NCBI GenBank assembly: GCA_003663225.1 | Contig: QMZP01000005.1 | Location: 1 to 14,604 of the forward strand | From: Candidatus Aenigmatarchaeota archaeon | Lineage (GTDB): Archaea > Aenigmatarchaeota > Aenigmatarchaeia > QMZP01 | Length of the DNA stretch: 14,604 nt | Direction of reading: 5' to 3' | Shown: positions 5,468-11,657 of the stretch, in pieces | How positions within the stretch are numbered: position 1 is the stretch's first letter | Layout: the number at the start of each line of letters is the position of its first letter | Position numbers and translations under genes: made by a program | The notes under the pieces: model-generated | Told to the model about the DNA's origin: nothing | What the model saw: the letters and a program-made list of their open reading frames with translations, nothing else | The model's database searches: none

Positions 5468-7462
5468 TCAGAGTTTGACTTCTGACTTTTCTATCTTCTC
5501 AAGCCTTTCAAATTCAGAATCTACATATTTCTGTATAACATCTATGTCAGCATCATTCAGGTGCTTGAACCTTCCCTGTATCTTCAGGTACTCCCCCACG
5601 GGCTTCCTGTTGGCCACGCGGTGCGTTATCCTCAGCTGGCCATTCTCTATCTCGTAGAGCACCCACATTCCGGTTTCCACTGCCAGCCTTGAAACCTTTA
5701 CGGTATCAGCGCTCTCGAACTTCCAGCCAGTCGGGCACGGGCTGTGTATGTGCAGGAAGGACGGCTGCATCTCGAACGCCTTCTTGACTTTGTTTATAAG
5801 GTCGGTCGGGTATGCCACTGATGCAGATGCGACGTAAGGTATCTTGTGAGCCGCAACTATCTCGGCTATGGGCTTCTTGAATTCCTGCTTGCCTATGGAC
5901 TTGCTGCCAGTGGGCGAGGTGGTGGTCCACGCGCCGTAGGGCGTGGCTCCGGAGCGCTGCACGCCGGTGTTATGCACTACTATACCATCTGCGATGAAAT
6001 TGTGTTCCCCGTCGACCCTCAGGTCCAGAGTCTGCTCTTTTCCAATATGTTTCTTGTATTTGATTTTTTCCATCTCGAAATGCTTGTTGCCTATAAGGAA
6101 GTTCTGGTACTTGTACTGGGACGGATACTTATCCGCGTTCCATTCTTTCCTTCTCGAAAAGCATATGTATCCACCTTCAGTGTCCTTGAGCAATTTTCTG
6201 TAAACCACGAACGTACCTTTCCTGGTTTTCCTCCAATGAATCTTTCCTACCCTGTAGCCCATGGTCTGAAGCAGCAATTTCAGATTCTTGAGCAATGACC
6301 TGCTTGAAGAAATCAACCTTATGCTATTGTCTTCTGCGAAGTACCCATCAGCCGCAACAAGCCCTCTTACAAACGCCTCTTTTTCGGGTTCAGGTAGTGT
6401 GAAAACCCAGCCCGGAACGGTTTTGTTTTTTGCCCCCTTGCCGAATCCAAGCGAATCTATGAATCTTGCAACATTGACTGAATTTATGTACAAATAGTTT
6501 TCATCCACCCTGCTGATGCCTGATTTGAATATTCTGTGGTGCAATTCAAGCAGGCGCGCCCTTTCGACCGAACCCTCCGGTATTGCGAAGCCGGTTTCGG
6601 CCTTTTCGGGCCTGCACCATCCATCACCCACAAACATTCCCAGATACTCCATCAGTTCTGGTGATGATTTTTCAGGAATTTCCACGTTGTTTATTTTGTT
6701 GACCTTGTAGTCTCCTTTCTTAGATTTCTTGATTTTGGGGAAAACAAAAGATATGTCCATGTCAAGACCCTTAAGTGCCACCACATAGTCCCCGATTTTC
6801 AGTTCTTCAAGTGTTTTCCATACCAACTCGTTCTGTTTCCCCCTGCCGTTTTTCTTGAGTGTAAGGAACGGGTGGTTACCAGTGGCCCGTATCACATGGT
6901 GCATGGTTCCGAGGTCAAAGACGTCCTTAACTCCGTTATCAAAGATGCCAGTACATTCCTTCAATACAGGTTCGTGGGTTTTCATGTCAAATGCATAGAG
7001 CTTTTCGCCTTTCTTTATTTCCGTAATTCTTTTCAGCCCGTCTTCTGTCATCACTGACGTAGAACGGCTCAGGCAATTCGCATAACACTCATTATCAACG
7101 CATATCTGCGTCACCTTGTGGCCCCTCTCCAGCATGCCTGACAGGGCCTGGAACCCTATGTCAAACGTGCCGCCATCGCCTGCTATGGCCATAACCTTCC
7201 AGTCCTTGCCCATGCTCTTGACTGCCGCTTCCATCCCGGAAGCCACCGAAGATGCTGTCTCGAAAGCACAGTGAACCCACGGGACATTCCATGCTGTCCG
7301 GGGGTATATGGACGTTGTTACCTCAAGGCATGAGGTGGCATTGCTCACCAGAACGTTCTTCGGCGCGCCGCGTGATATGAGGTTCACGGCAATCGCTACG
7401 CCGCAGCCCGGGCACATGGTATGCCCGGATGATATCAGACCCTGATTGTCTTTCTCCGCCAT
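5468..7462 (-). CDS. porB: Pyruvate:ferredoxin oxidoreductase beta subunit precursor, interrupted by an intein
   Basis: The 664-residue precursor consists of extein 1-129, intein 130-498 and extein 499-664, so the spliced subunit would be 295 aa, normal for PorB. This subunit binds thiamine diphosphate and one [4Fe-4S] cluster and oxidatively decarboxylates pyruvate to acetyl-CoA, reducing ferredoxin. Seen: HTMCPGCG with C17 and C20, a third cysteine C45 (NATSCLEV), a fourth C576 (HSPCPTGW), and the ThDP/Mg motif GDGG (95-98) through DNE (123-125). Another 2-oxoacid substrate cannot be excluded. A minus-strand TTTAAAAA (7486-7493) lies ~27 nt before the ATG, suggesting leaderless expression. 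The gene stands alone: no alpha, gamma or delta subunit gene is in the window. It meets the TrmB-family gene tail to tail 1 bp apart. Confidence 0.95.
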   Translation of the reverse strand: MAEKDNQGLISSGHTMCPGCGVAIAVNLISRGAPKNVLVSNATSCLEVTTSIYPRTAWNVPWVHCAFETASSVASGMEAAVKSMGKDWKVMAIAGDGGTFDIGFQALSGMLERGHKVTQICVDNECYANCLSRSTSVMTEDGLKRITEIKKGEKLYAFDMKTHEPVLKECTGIFDNGVKDVFDLGTMHHVIRATGNHPFLTLKKNGRGKQNELVWKTLEELKIGDYVVALKGLDMDISFVFPKIKKSKKGDYKVNKINNVEIPEKSSPELMEYLGMFVGDGWCRPEKAETGFAIPEGSVERARLLELHHRIFKSGISRVDENYLYINSVNVARFIDSLGFGKGAKNKTVPGWVFTLPEPEKEAFVRGLVAADGYFAEDNSIRLISSSRSLLKNLKLLLQTMGYRVGKIHWRKTRKGTFVVYRKLLKDTEGGYICFSRRKEWNADKYPSQYKYQNFLIGNKHFEMEKIKYKKHIGKEQTLDLRVDGEHNFIADGIVVHNTGVQRSGATPYGAWTTTSPTGSKSIGKQEFKKPIAEIVAAHKIPYVASASVAYPTDLINKVKKAFEMQPSFLHIHSPCPTGWKFESADTVKVSRLAVETGMWVLYEIENGQLRITHRVANRKPVGEYLKIQGRFKHLNDADIDVIQKYVDSEFERLEKIEKSEVKL
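5969..7075 (-). mobile_element. Intein with LAGLIDADG homing endonuclease inside porB
   Basis: A 369-codon in-frame insertion splits the conserved PorB segment between NECYAN and TGVQRSGATPYGA. Splicing motifs are all present: Cys1 at the N-splice junction (CLSRSTSV), block B TGNHPF (intein residues T65 and H68), block F GEHNFIADG, and the terminal VVHN with penultimate His and final Asn, followed by Thr as +1 nucleophile. The endonuclease has both LAGLIDADG-type helices, LGMFVGDGW and VRGLVAADGY, each keeping its acidic residue (D151 and D243), so homing activity is likely intact. The DNA is more AT-rich than the host: I count 21/60 G+C at 6661-6720 against 35/60 in the extein at 7201-7260, consistent with horizontal acquisition. 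Confidence 0.96.
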
Positions 7463-7485
7463 GTATATTGCTTCTCCCCAGACGC

Positions 7486-7493
7486 TTTTTAAA
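7486..7493 (-). promoter_or_regulatory. TATA box of porB
   Basis: Minus-strand TTTAAAAA centred ~27 nt before the porB ATG at 7462, consistent with a leaderless transcript separate from the upstream membrane-protein gene. Confidence 0.45.
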
Positions 7494-7523
7494 GTTACCT
7501 ATATACCATGCTCTATTGTCGAA

Positions 7524-7542
7524 CCAAAAAAGGAAAAATTGC
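7524..7542 (-). terminator. T-rich terminator after the 81-aa membrane protein gene
   Basis: Read on the minus strand this is CAATTTTTCCTTTTTTTGG: two T runs of five and seven beginning 9 nt after the stop of the 81-aa gene. U-rich tracts without a hairpin are the usual archaeal intrinsic terminators. It separates that gene from porB. Confidence 0.5.
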
Positions 7543-7551
7543 CTGCTTAGG

Positions 7552-7797
7552 TCACTTCTTTTTCTTTTCCTCGGCTTTCAGTTCCTTCTCAGCCTTGATC
7601 TCGTCAAGCTCCAGCCAGACGATGAACAGGCCAATCATTATAAGGAACGGCGGTATAATCCCTGTCAGTGTTATTATGAAGTTCTGCAACCAGAACGTGC
7701 CGATTCCAGAGACCTCAAAGAGAACGCCGTTTGCGAGCAAACCGAGTCCTGCGACCAGTACTATGAGGCCAACTATGACCTTAACTGCTGCGTTCAT
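7552..7797 (-). CDS. Small membrane protein with two helices, 81 aa
   Basis: I do not recognise the family. Two hydrophobic helices (about residues 5-27 and 38-62) are joined by a short polar loop (NGVLFEVSGIGTFWLQN). A cytosolic tail follows: it starts acidic (ELDEIKAEKE) and ends in EEKKKK. No catalytic residue or cysteine is seen, so a structural or scaffold role in the membrane is as much as can be suggested. The start is well supported by a perfect GGAGG (minus strand, 7803-7807) 5 nt before the ATG, and by the palindromic TATA box at 7831-7840, which predicts a ~12-nt leader. It is divergent from ribosomal L15e and followed by a T-rich terminator. Confidence 0.75.
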   Translation of the reverse strand: MNAAVKVIVGLIVLVAGLGLLANGVLFEVSGIGTFWLQNFIITLTGIIPPFLIMIGLFIVWLELDEIKAEKELKAEEKKKK

Positions 7798-7830
7798 AGA
7801 ATCCTCCGTGGTTTATATTGATTCGAATAA

Positions 7831-7840
7831 TATTTAAATA
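7831..7840. promoter_or_regulatory. Palindromic TATA box shared by the 81-aa gene and L15e
   Basis: TATTTAAATA is a perfect 10-bp palindrome and archaeal TATA consensus. Placing starts ~26 nt from its centre on each side gives about 7809 (minus) and 7862 (plus). These are ~12 nt from the ATG at 7797 and from the L15e ATG at 7874 respectively, so one box could serve both directions. Confidence 0.5.
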
Positions 7841-7873
7841 CATTCTTGCTAAATGTCAGTAATCGTGATCGAT

Positions 7874-8350
7874 ATGGAGACAGCGAACGACACAAGCAAA
7901 CAGAACGTGATGAGATGGAGAAGGCAGGGCACAATCGAGAGGGTAGAGAAACCCACCAACCTTTCCAGGGCAAGGAAGCTCGGATACAAGGCAAAGCAGG
8001 GGTTCGTGGTCCTGAGGGTGAGGGTTCCCAAGGGCAAGAGGAAGAGGCCCAAGCCCGCGGGCGGCAGAAACCCCAGGAAGGCAGGGCGCTTCTTTACATT
8101 GGACAAGTCCAAGCAGCAGGTAGCAGAGGAGAAGGCCTCCAGGAAACACCCCAACATGGAAGTCATGAACTCCTACATCGCAGGGGAGGACGGAAGCTAC
8201 AAGTGGTTCGAGTGCATAGTTGTGGACAGGTCGCACCCGGCTGTCAGGAAGGACAAGGAAAGGAAGTGGATCGCAGCAAAAGGCCAGAGAGGCAGGGCAT
8301 TCCGGGGCTTGACGTCTTCAGGCAAGAAATCGCGCGGCCTTAGGGCATGA
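7874..8350 (+). CDS. rpl15e: Large-subunit ribosomal protein L15e (short form)
   Basis: An rRNA-binding protein of the 50S subunit. The conserved core is clear: WRRQGTIERVEKPTNLSRAR, then LGYKAKQGFVVLRVRV, GGRNPRKAGRFF, VAEEKASRKHPNMEVMNSY, WFECIVVDRSHPAV, and finally RGRAFRGLTSSGKKSRGLRA. Both ends are short. Typical archaeal L15e (~190-196 aa) has an N-terminal YxYIRxAW segment and a C-terminal GKGxEKxRPSLRxN tail, and neither is present. I prefer the ATG at 7874 (158 aa) over 7853 (165 aa). The TATA box predicts a start near 7862, downstream of 7853, and GTGATC (7865-7870), complementary to the 16S 3' end, precedes 7874. No nearby frame encodes the missing tail, so it is not a simple frameshift. 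Confidence 0.93.
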   Translation: METANDTSKQNVMRWRRQGTIERVEKPTNLSRARKLGYKAKQGFVVLRVRVPKGKRKRPKPAGGRNPRKAGRFFTLDKSKQQVAEEKASRKHPNMEVMNSYIAGEDGSYKWFECIVVDRSHPAVRKDKERKWIAAKGQRGRAFRGLTSSGKKSRGLRA

Positions 8351-8379
8351 TTTCTCCAAACCAGTAAGAACAAAGAACA

Positions 8380-8387
8380 TTTATAAA
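8380..8387 (+). promoter_or_regulatory. TATA box of the five-helix membrane protein gene
   Basis: TTTATAAA centred 26-27 nt before the ATG at 8410, the classic spacing for a leaderless archaeal transcript. Confidence 0.55.
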
Positions 8388-8409
8388 CTTATAGCGACAA
8401 ATAATTATC

Positions 8410-8928
8410 ATGGCATTCCTCGAAACAATGCTAAACAACCTGGTAACAATGGACTTTTTCCAGCTGCTGTTCCCGTTCCTTCTAACGCTGGCAATAGTGT
8501 ACGGGGTACTGATAAAGGGATTCGAGGACAGGCTTGGCAAGGGACCGATAGGGCTAATATCCATATTGATAGCGTTCTTTGTCATGCTGTACTCCAGCAT
8601 GTATTCATGGCTGTGGCAATGGCTGACCAACATATCCGGCGTATGGTTGGGAATCGCAATGGCTATACTGTTCCTGCTGATAACGCTTGCATTGGTCGGC
8701 ATAAAGGACCTGACTTCACTCAACTGGAAGTCCGCCATAATCGTGCTGATAGTCCTTTACATACTGGCGGTCGGCTTCCTCGGGGCAGCACCATTCGGGG
8801 GTTTCGGTCTTGGATCGATAGTGTTCAACTCTGAGCTCTGGACAATAGTGGCGTTCGTAATAATACTCGCTGTCGTGATGTGGTTCCTTTCCAGGGAAGG
8901 TAGCGGCGGCGGAGACAAGAAAGAGTAA
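8410..8928 (+). CDS. Integral membrane protein with five predicted helices, 172 aa
   Basis: I do not recognise the family. Hydrophobic segments lie at about residues 15-35, 47-68, 77-97, 107-126 and 142-160, joined by short loops. The first loop (KGFEDRLGKG) is the most charged. The third linker (IKDLTSLNWKS) is also polar. A glycine-rich stretch (LGAAPFGGFGLGS) follows helix 4. The protein ends in a Gly/Lys/Glu tail (SREGSGGGDKKE). There are no cysteines, no transporter signature and no catalytic motif, so only a membrane location can be stated. It has a strong TATA box for leaderless expression and is followed by a T-rich tract, so it appears to be a single-gene unit. Confidence 0.75.
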   Translation: MAFLETMLNNLVTMDFFQLLFPFLLTLAIVYGVLIKGFEDRLGKGPIGLISILIAFFVMLYSSMYSWLWQWLTNISGVWLGIAMAILFLLITLALVGIKDLTSLNWKSAIIVLIVLYILAVGFLGAAPFGGFGLGSIVFNSELWTIVAFVIILAVVMWFLSREGSGGGDKKE

Positions 8929-8945
8929 TTTATTTCTTTTTCTTC
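8929..8945 (+). terminator. T-rich terminator after the five-helix protein
   Basis: Directly after the TAA stop comes a pyrimidine tract (TTTATTTCTTTTTCTTC), typical of archaeal U-tract termination. Confidence 0.45.
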
Positions 8946-8946
8946 A

Positions 8947-8956
8947 ATATTTTATT
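8947..8956 (+). promoter_or_regulatory. TATA-like element of the cysteine-cluster gene pair
   Basis: ATATTTTATT is centred ~28 nt before the ATG at 8980, supporting that start over the ATG at 8974. It partly abuts the upstream terminator tract. Confidence 0.35.
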
Positions 8957-8979
8957 GCGTCTTACTGGAGGGTATGGGA

Positions 8980-9285
8980 ATGGCATCAAGATTTCCGGAT
9001 TCTTTCAAGAAGTTCAGCTGCATAAACTGCGGCAAGTGCTGCACTCTCACAGTCAAGCCTACCAATGAGGACATAAGGAAGATAGAGATGCTGGGTTATG
9101 ACAGGAAGAGGTTCCTGAGGAATGGGAACCTTGCGAAGGTCAACGGCGCATGCTGCTTTTTAGAGAAGCGTGATGGCGGATACTTCTGCAGCATACACGA
9201 GATGAAGCCGAAGGTCTGCAGGCAATACCCATTCACGAACTTGAAGAACGATAACCTTTTTAGCTGCCCGGCACTGAGGATATGA
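8980..9285 (+). CDS. YkgJ-family cysteine-cluster protein, short paralogue
   Basis: A member of the YkgJ/UPF0153-type family, proteins with a conserved cysteine cluster presumed to bind zinc or an Fe-S cluster; the molecular function is not established. In 101 aa it carries CINCGKCC near the N-terminus (C14, C17, C20, C21), ACCFLEK (C58, C59), FCSIHEMKPKVCRQYPF (C70, C80) and C96, matching the family order including the C-x-x-x-P end. The ATG at 8980 is preferred to 8974: GGAGG (8967-8971) sits 8 nt before it but only 2 nt before 8974. Its stop overlaps the start of the next, homologous gene (ATGA), so the two are translationally coupled. The shared LGYDRxxFL segment shows they are paralogues. 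Confidence 0.85.
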   Translation: MASRFPDSFKKFSCINCGKCCTLTVKPTNEDIRKIEMLGYDRKRFLRNGNLAKVNGACCFLEKRDGGYFCSIHEMKPKVCRQYPFTNLKNDNLFSCPALRI

Positions 9286-10184
9286 TAGGGCTGTCCTGCT
9301 TTATGAAATGGGAATGTGACATATGTGGAAGGTGCTGTAAGGGCCTCAGCGTAGAGATAACTGAATCCGATGCCAGGAGGCTCGAGAGCCTCGGATATGA
9401 CAGGAGCGACTTTCTCACCAAGAAGAACAATAAGCTGTTCCTCAAAAAGAAGTTCAGATGGTGCGTATTCCTGGAAGAAGACATGAAGTGCAAGATACAG
9501 AGAGTGCACGGTTATGACAGCAAGCCCGAGATATGCAAGGCCTTCCCCATAGCGGATGGTGCCAACCAGATGGTATGCGGCGTGTTCTCAGGGGAGGGGG
9601 AACTGGGCAAGGTAGGGAAGCAGAAGAACGGTCGGTACAGGGCCGGGAAGAATGTGATGTCAACAGAGGAGCTCATGGTGGCAATAAGGAAGCTCACACC
9701 GGACAATTACGGGGAGGTTTGGAACGGCCTGATGCGCAAGGTATCTGTGATGGAAGGGCCCCTGAAAGGGCATGACCACATGGAGAAGGTCATATCTGAT
9801 TCGGTCCCCATGAAGCCTTCAAGGCTGGTTATGAACAGCGTGCTGTCACAACACACAAGGCATCCCATCTACGGGCTGATAAAGCTGTACAAGGGCGACA
9901 GGGTAACTCTGAAGCTCCCAACAGGGCAGTTTGTGCTGGAGGGTCACGCGGCAGATAGGGTCAAAGTCAGGAGGGAAGACGTGAGCAACATGCTGAAGTT
10001 GCTGAAGGCAGGGCATGGCATACCAGCGGGCAAGGACTTCCCCACTCACCTGTCATTCATATTCTACTTCCTTGAGAGATTCTCAAAGAGCATAGCATAC
10101 AAGAACCGCAGGAAGGAAACCATAGCATCTGATGTGGCAAACGCTTATACAAAACTAAACAGCATCATAAGGTTTGTAGACTAA
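9282..10184 (+). CDS. YkgJ-family cysteine-cluster protein with long C-terminal extension, 300 aa
   Basis: Residues ~10-100 repeat the cluster of the preceding gene: ECDICGRCCKGLS (C12, C15, C18, C19), WCVFLEEDMKC (C61, C70), KPEICKAFPIADG (C85) and C99, with the shared LGYDRSDFL segment. The remaining ~200 residues have no recognised domain. They contain two GKxGKQKNGRYR-like basic stretches, a long helical region and a C-terminal helical part (FIFYFLERFSKSIAYKNRRKE) that is not clearly transmembrane. Metal binding is inferred from the family; the enzymatic role is unknown. The gene starts with ATG overlapping the previous stop by 4 nt; a second ATG at 9303 is possible. It ends directly against the convergent coiled-coil gene, with no base between the stops. 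Confidence 0.82.
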   Translation: MIGLSCFMKWECDICGRCCKGLSVEITESDARRLESLGYDRSDFLTKKNNKLFLKKKFRWCVFLEEDMKCKIQRVHGYDSKPEICKAFPIADGANQMVCGVFSGEGELGKVGKQKNGRYRAGKNVMSTEELMVAIRKLTPDNYGEVWNGLMRKVSVMEGPLKGHDHMEKVISDSVPMKPSRLVMNSVLSQHTRHPIYGLIKLYKGDRVTLKLPTGQFVLEGHAADRVKVRREDVSNMLKLLKAGHGIPAGKDFPTHLSFIFYFLERFSKSIAYKNRRKETIASDVANAYTKLNSIIRFVD

Positions 10185-11102
10185 TCATTTCCTTCTGAGC
10201 TCTTTGACAGCTTCCGAGAGCGACCGCAGGGTCTGCATCATCGGCGTCATGCTGTCCTTTACTACCTTCTCGACCGAGCCCATCCTGGCTGACATCTCTG
10301 TTATGGACTCACCGTACTGGTTTATCGACGATCTTATCTGCTCAACCTCGTTCTTGTTCTTGGCATCTACCCTGTGGAACTTGTCCTCGAGCATGTCTAT
10401 CTTGTCCTCGAGCCTCTTCATTTGGTCTGATATGTTGTCCACTTCCTTCCTAAACATATCCATCTTGTCTTCCATCATGGCCTCTACCATCTCTTCCGTC
10501 TCTCTCCTTGTCTCAAGGGATGATTCCTTGTGGGTCTGCCTAGGGCCCCTCACAGGAGGCAGCCCCTCGTCACCCAGGCCCGGTATTTTGAAGTCCTGCT
10601 CCACGTTCGGAGACGGTTCAACAGGCATCTGGTCCGGGTCAGGCAGGTCCGGGAGGTCGAAGTCGTTGTTCCCTCTCTGCTCCTCCATCCTCTGCATCTC
10701 ATTGACCGAGAAAGGCGGGGATGGCGATTCACGCCCGCGCTGCTGGGGCATGGGAGATCCCTGGTCTTCCGGGAATATCCTTCTCCTGTCCTGCGAGCTC
10801 GGCGGTGCCGGGGGCGCATCGAAACCCTGGTCGGGCTGCTGGTATTGCTGTTGGTATTGTGGCTGTTGCGGCCCGTATTCAGCGGTCCCTGCGCTGTTCT
10901 TTAGCGCCATCTTCATGGCAGCATCCACCTCCATGGGTGAATACCCCTCTGACCTCAGGTTCCTTATTATCTCAGGCTCTGAAAGGCCCTTGTCAGAAAG
11001 CGTTCTCACCCTTGAGCTCGCAGAGGGCTTGCCTTTGGCCCCGGATGCCGGCGAGCCTTTCCTTTGCCCGCCCTTGTCCTTTTTCCCGAAAGGCAGTTTC
11101 AT
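10185..11102 (-). CDS. Coiled-coil protein with N-terminal UBA-like helices and Pro/Gln-rich linker
   Basis: Numbered from the ATG at 11102 (305 aa; a TTG at 11111 is also in frame), four parts are visible. First is a basic leader rich in Lys, Gly and Ser (1-32). Second is a short helical unit, LSDKGLSEPEIIRNLRSEGY followed by SPMEVDAAMKMAL (about 35-67), that looks like a UBA/CUE-type three-helix fold. Third is a disordered Pro/Gln/Asp linker (about 72-190) with PQQPQYQQQYQQ. Fourth is a long heptad-rich coiled coil (about 195-303). No catalytic motif is present, so a scaffold or adaptor role is inferred. It follows the FlaC-like gene by 30 bp on the same strand, probably cotranscribed, and both are divergent from a secretion-type ATPase, suggesting a shared pilus or archaellum-like machine. 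No family is named with confidence. Confidence 0.75.
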   Translation of the reverse strand: MKLPFGKKDKGGQRKGSPASGAKGKPSASSRVRTLSDKGLSEPEIIRNLRSEGYSPMEVDAAMKMALKNSAGTAEYGPQQPQYQQQYQQPDQGFDAPPAPPSSQDRRRIFPEDQGSPMPQQRGRESPSPPFSVNEMQRMEEQRGNNDFDLPDLPDPDQMPVEPSPNVEQDFKIPGLGDEGLPPVRGPRQTHKESSLETRRETEEMVEAMMEDKMDMFRKEVDNISDQMKRLEDKIDMLEDKFHRVDAKNKNEVEQIRSSINQYGESITEMSARMGSVEKVVKDSMTPMMQTLRSLSEAVKELRRK

Positions 11103-11132
11103 GAAAATCAACTATTAATTATTTTGTCAAAG

Positions 11133-11555
11133 TCACTTATAAGCTGAGGCCTTCTTAGCCTCTTCCAGCTTCTTTTCGATGAGCCTTTCAACCTCATCGC
11201 GGGTCAGGAACTCCGACTTGAGCGGGCTGTACATGTCGACAAGGCTTTCCAGCTCCTTTATGTTGGATACGCTTGCCAGCTTCTTTATCTCCTTTATGAG
11301 TTCCCTTATGGTCGATTCGAGTTTCGTGACGCGGTTATTAATCTCTTCTGTCTTCGCTGAGACCTCGGATACTGTCTTCTCCGTCTGCTTCCTCTGTGTG
11401 ACCACGTTCTGCTCCACCGATTCCATCCTGGATTTCACAATGTCGGCCTGCTGCTCGAGTATCCTTATCCTGGCAGTGTCGGTGTTAGTCCTGTCCACCA
11501 GCTCCCTTATTATCGTCTTTATCGTCCTCTTCTGTGGCTGTTTAGCAAAAACCAT
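11133..11555 (-). CDS. Coiled-coil protein resembling archaellum accessory protein FlaC/ArlC-type
   Basis: 140 aa from the ATG at 11555. An in-frame GTG at 11567 is less likely because GGGTGGG lies 7 nt before the ATG, and the TATA box places the transcription start near 11567. Most of the protein (about 15-100) is a heptad-rich coiled coil. Near the end comes NIKELESLVDMYSPLKSEFL followed by TRDEVERLIEKKLEE. This recalls the conserved end of FlaC/FlaD-like archaellum accessory proteins, where a short (Y)xxxxxxF segment follows the coiled coil. The similarity is from memory of the family and moderate. No membrane segment or catalytic residue is seen. It heads a two-gene unit divergent from the ATPase, with which it may assemble. 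Confidence 0.72.
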   Translation of the reverse strand: MVFAKQPQKRTIKTIIRELVDRTNTDTARIRILEQQADIVKSRMESVEQNVVTQRKQTEKTVSEVSAKTEEINNRVTKLESTIRELIKEIKKLASVSNIKELESLVDMYSPLKSEFLTRDEVERLIEKKLEEAKKASAYK

Positions 11556-11588
11556 AAAATTACCCACCCTGCGCCAAGCGCTTGCTTG

Positions 11589-11598
11589 TTTTATATTT
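11589..11598 (-). promoter_or_regulatory. TATA box of the coiled-coil operon
   Basis: Minus-strand AAATATAAAA predicts a start near 11567 and a 12-nt leader holding GGGTGGG before the ATG at 11555. Confidence 0.5.
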
Positions 11599-11608
11599 GA
11601 TGAGGCCG

Positions 11609-11616
11609 AATAAAAG
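11609..11616 (+). promoter_or_regulatory. TATA-like element of the secretion ATPase gene
   Basis: AATAAAAG predicts a start near 11639 and a ~19-nt leader containing a run of seven G (11647-11653) 4 nt before the ATG at 11658. It lies back to back with the promoter of the coiled-coil operon in a 102-bp gap. Confidence 0.4.
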
Positions 11617-11657
11617 CTTTAATTCTGCCTCCCCTAAATATAGATTGGGGGGGACAA

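Noticed and set aside
10204..11118. 304-codon plus-strand ORF opposite the coiled-coil gene
   Set aside because: Its Ser/Gly/Cys-rich translation mirrors the Pro/Gln and heptad-repeat codons of the minus-strand gene. The minus frame has coherent domain structure and operon spacing.
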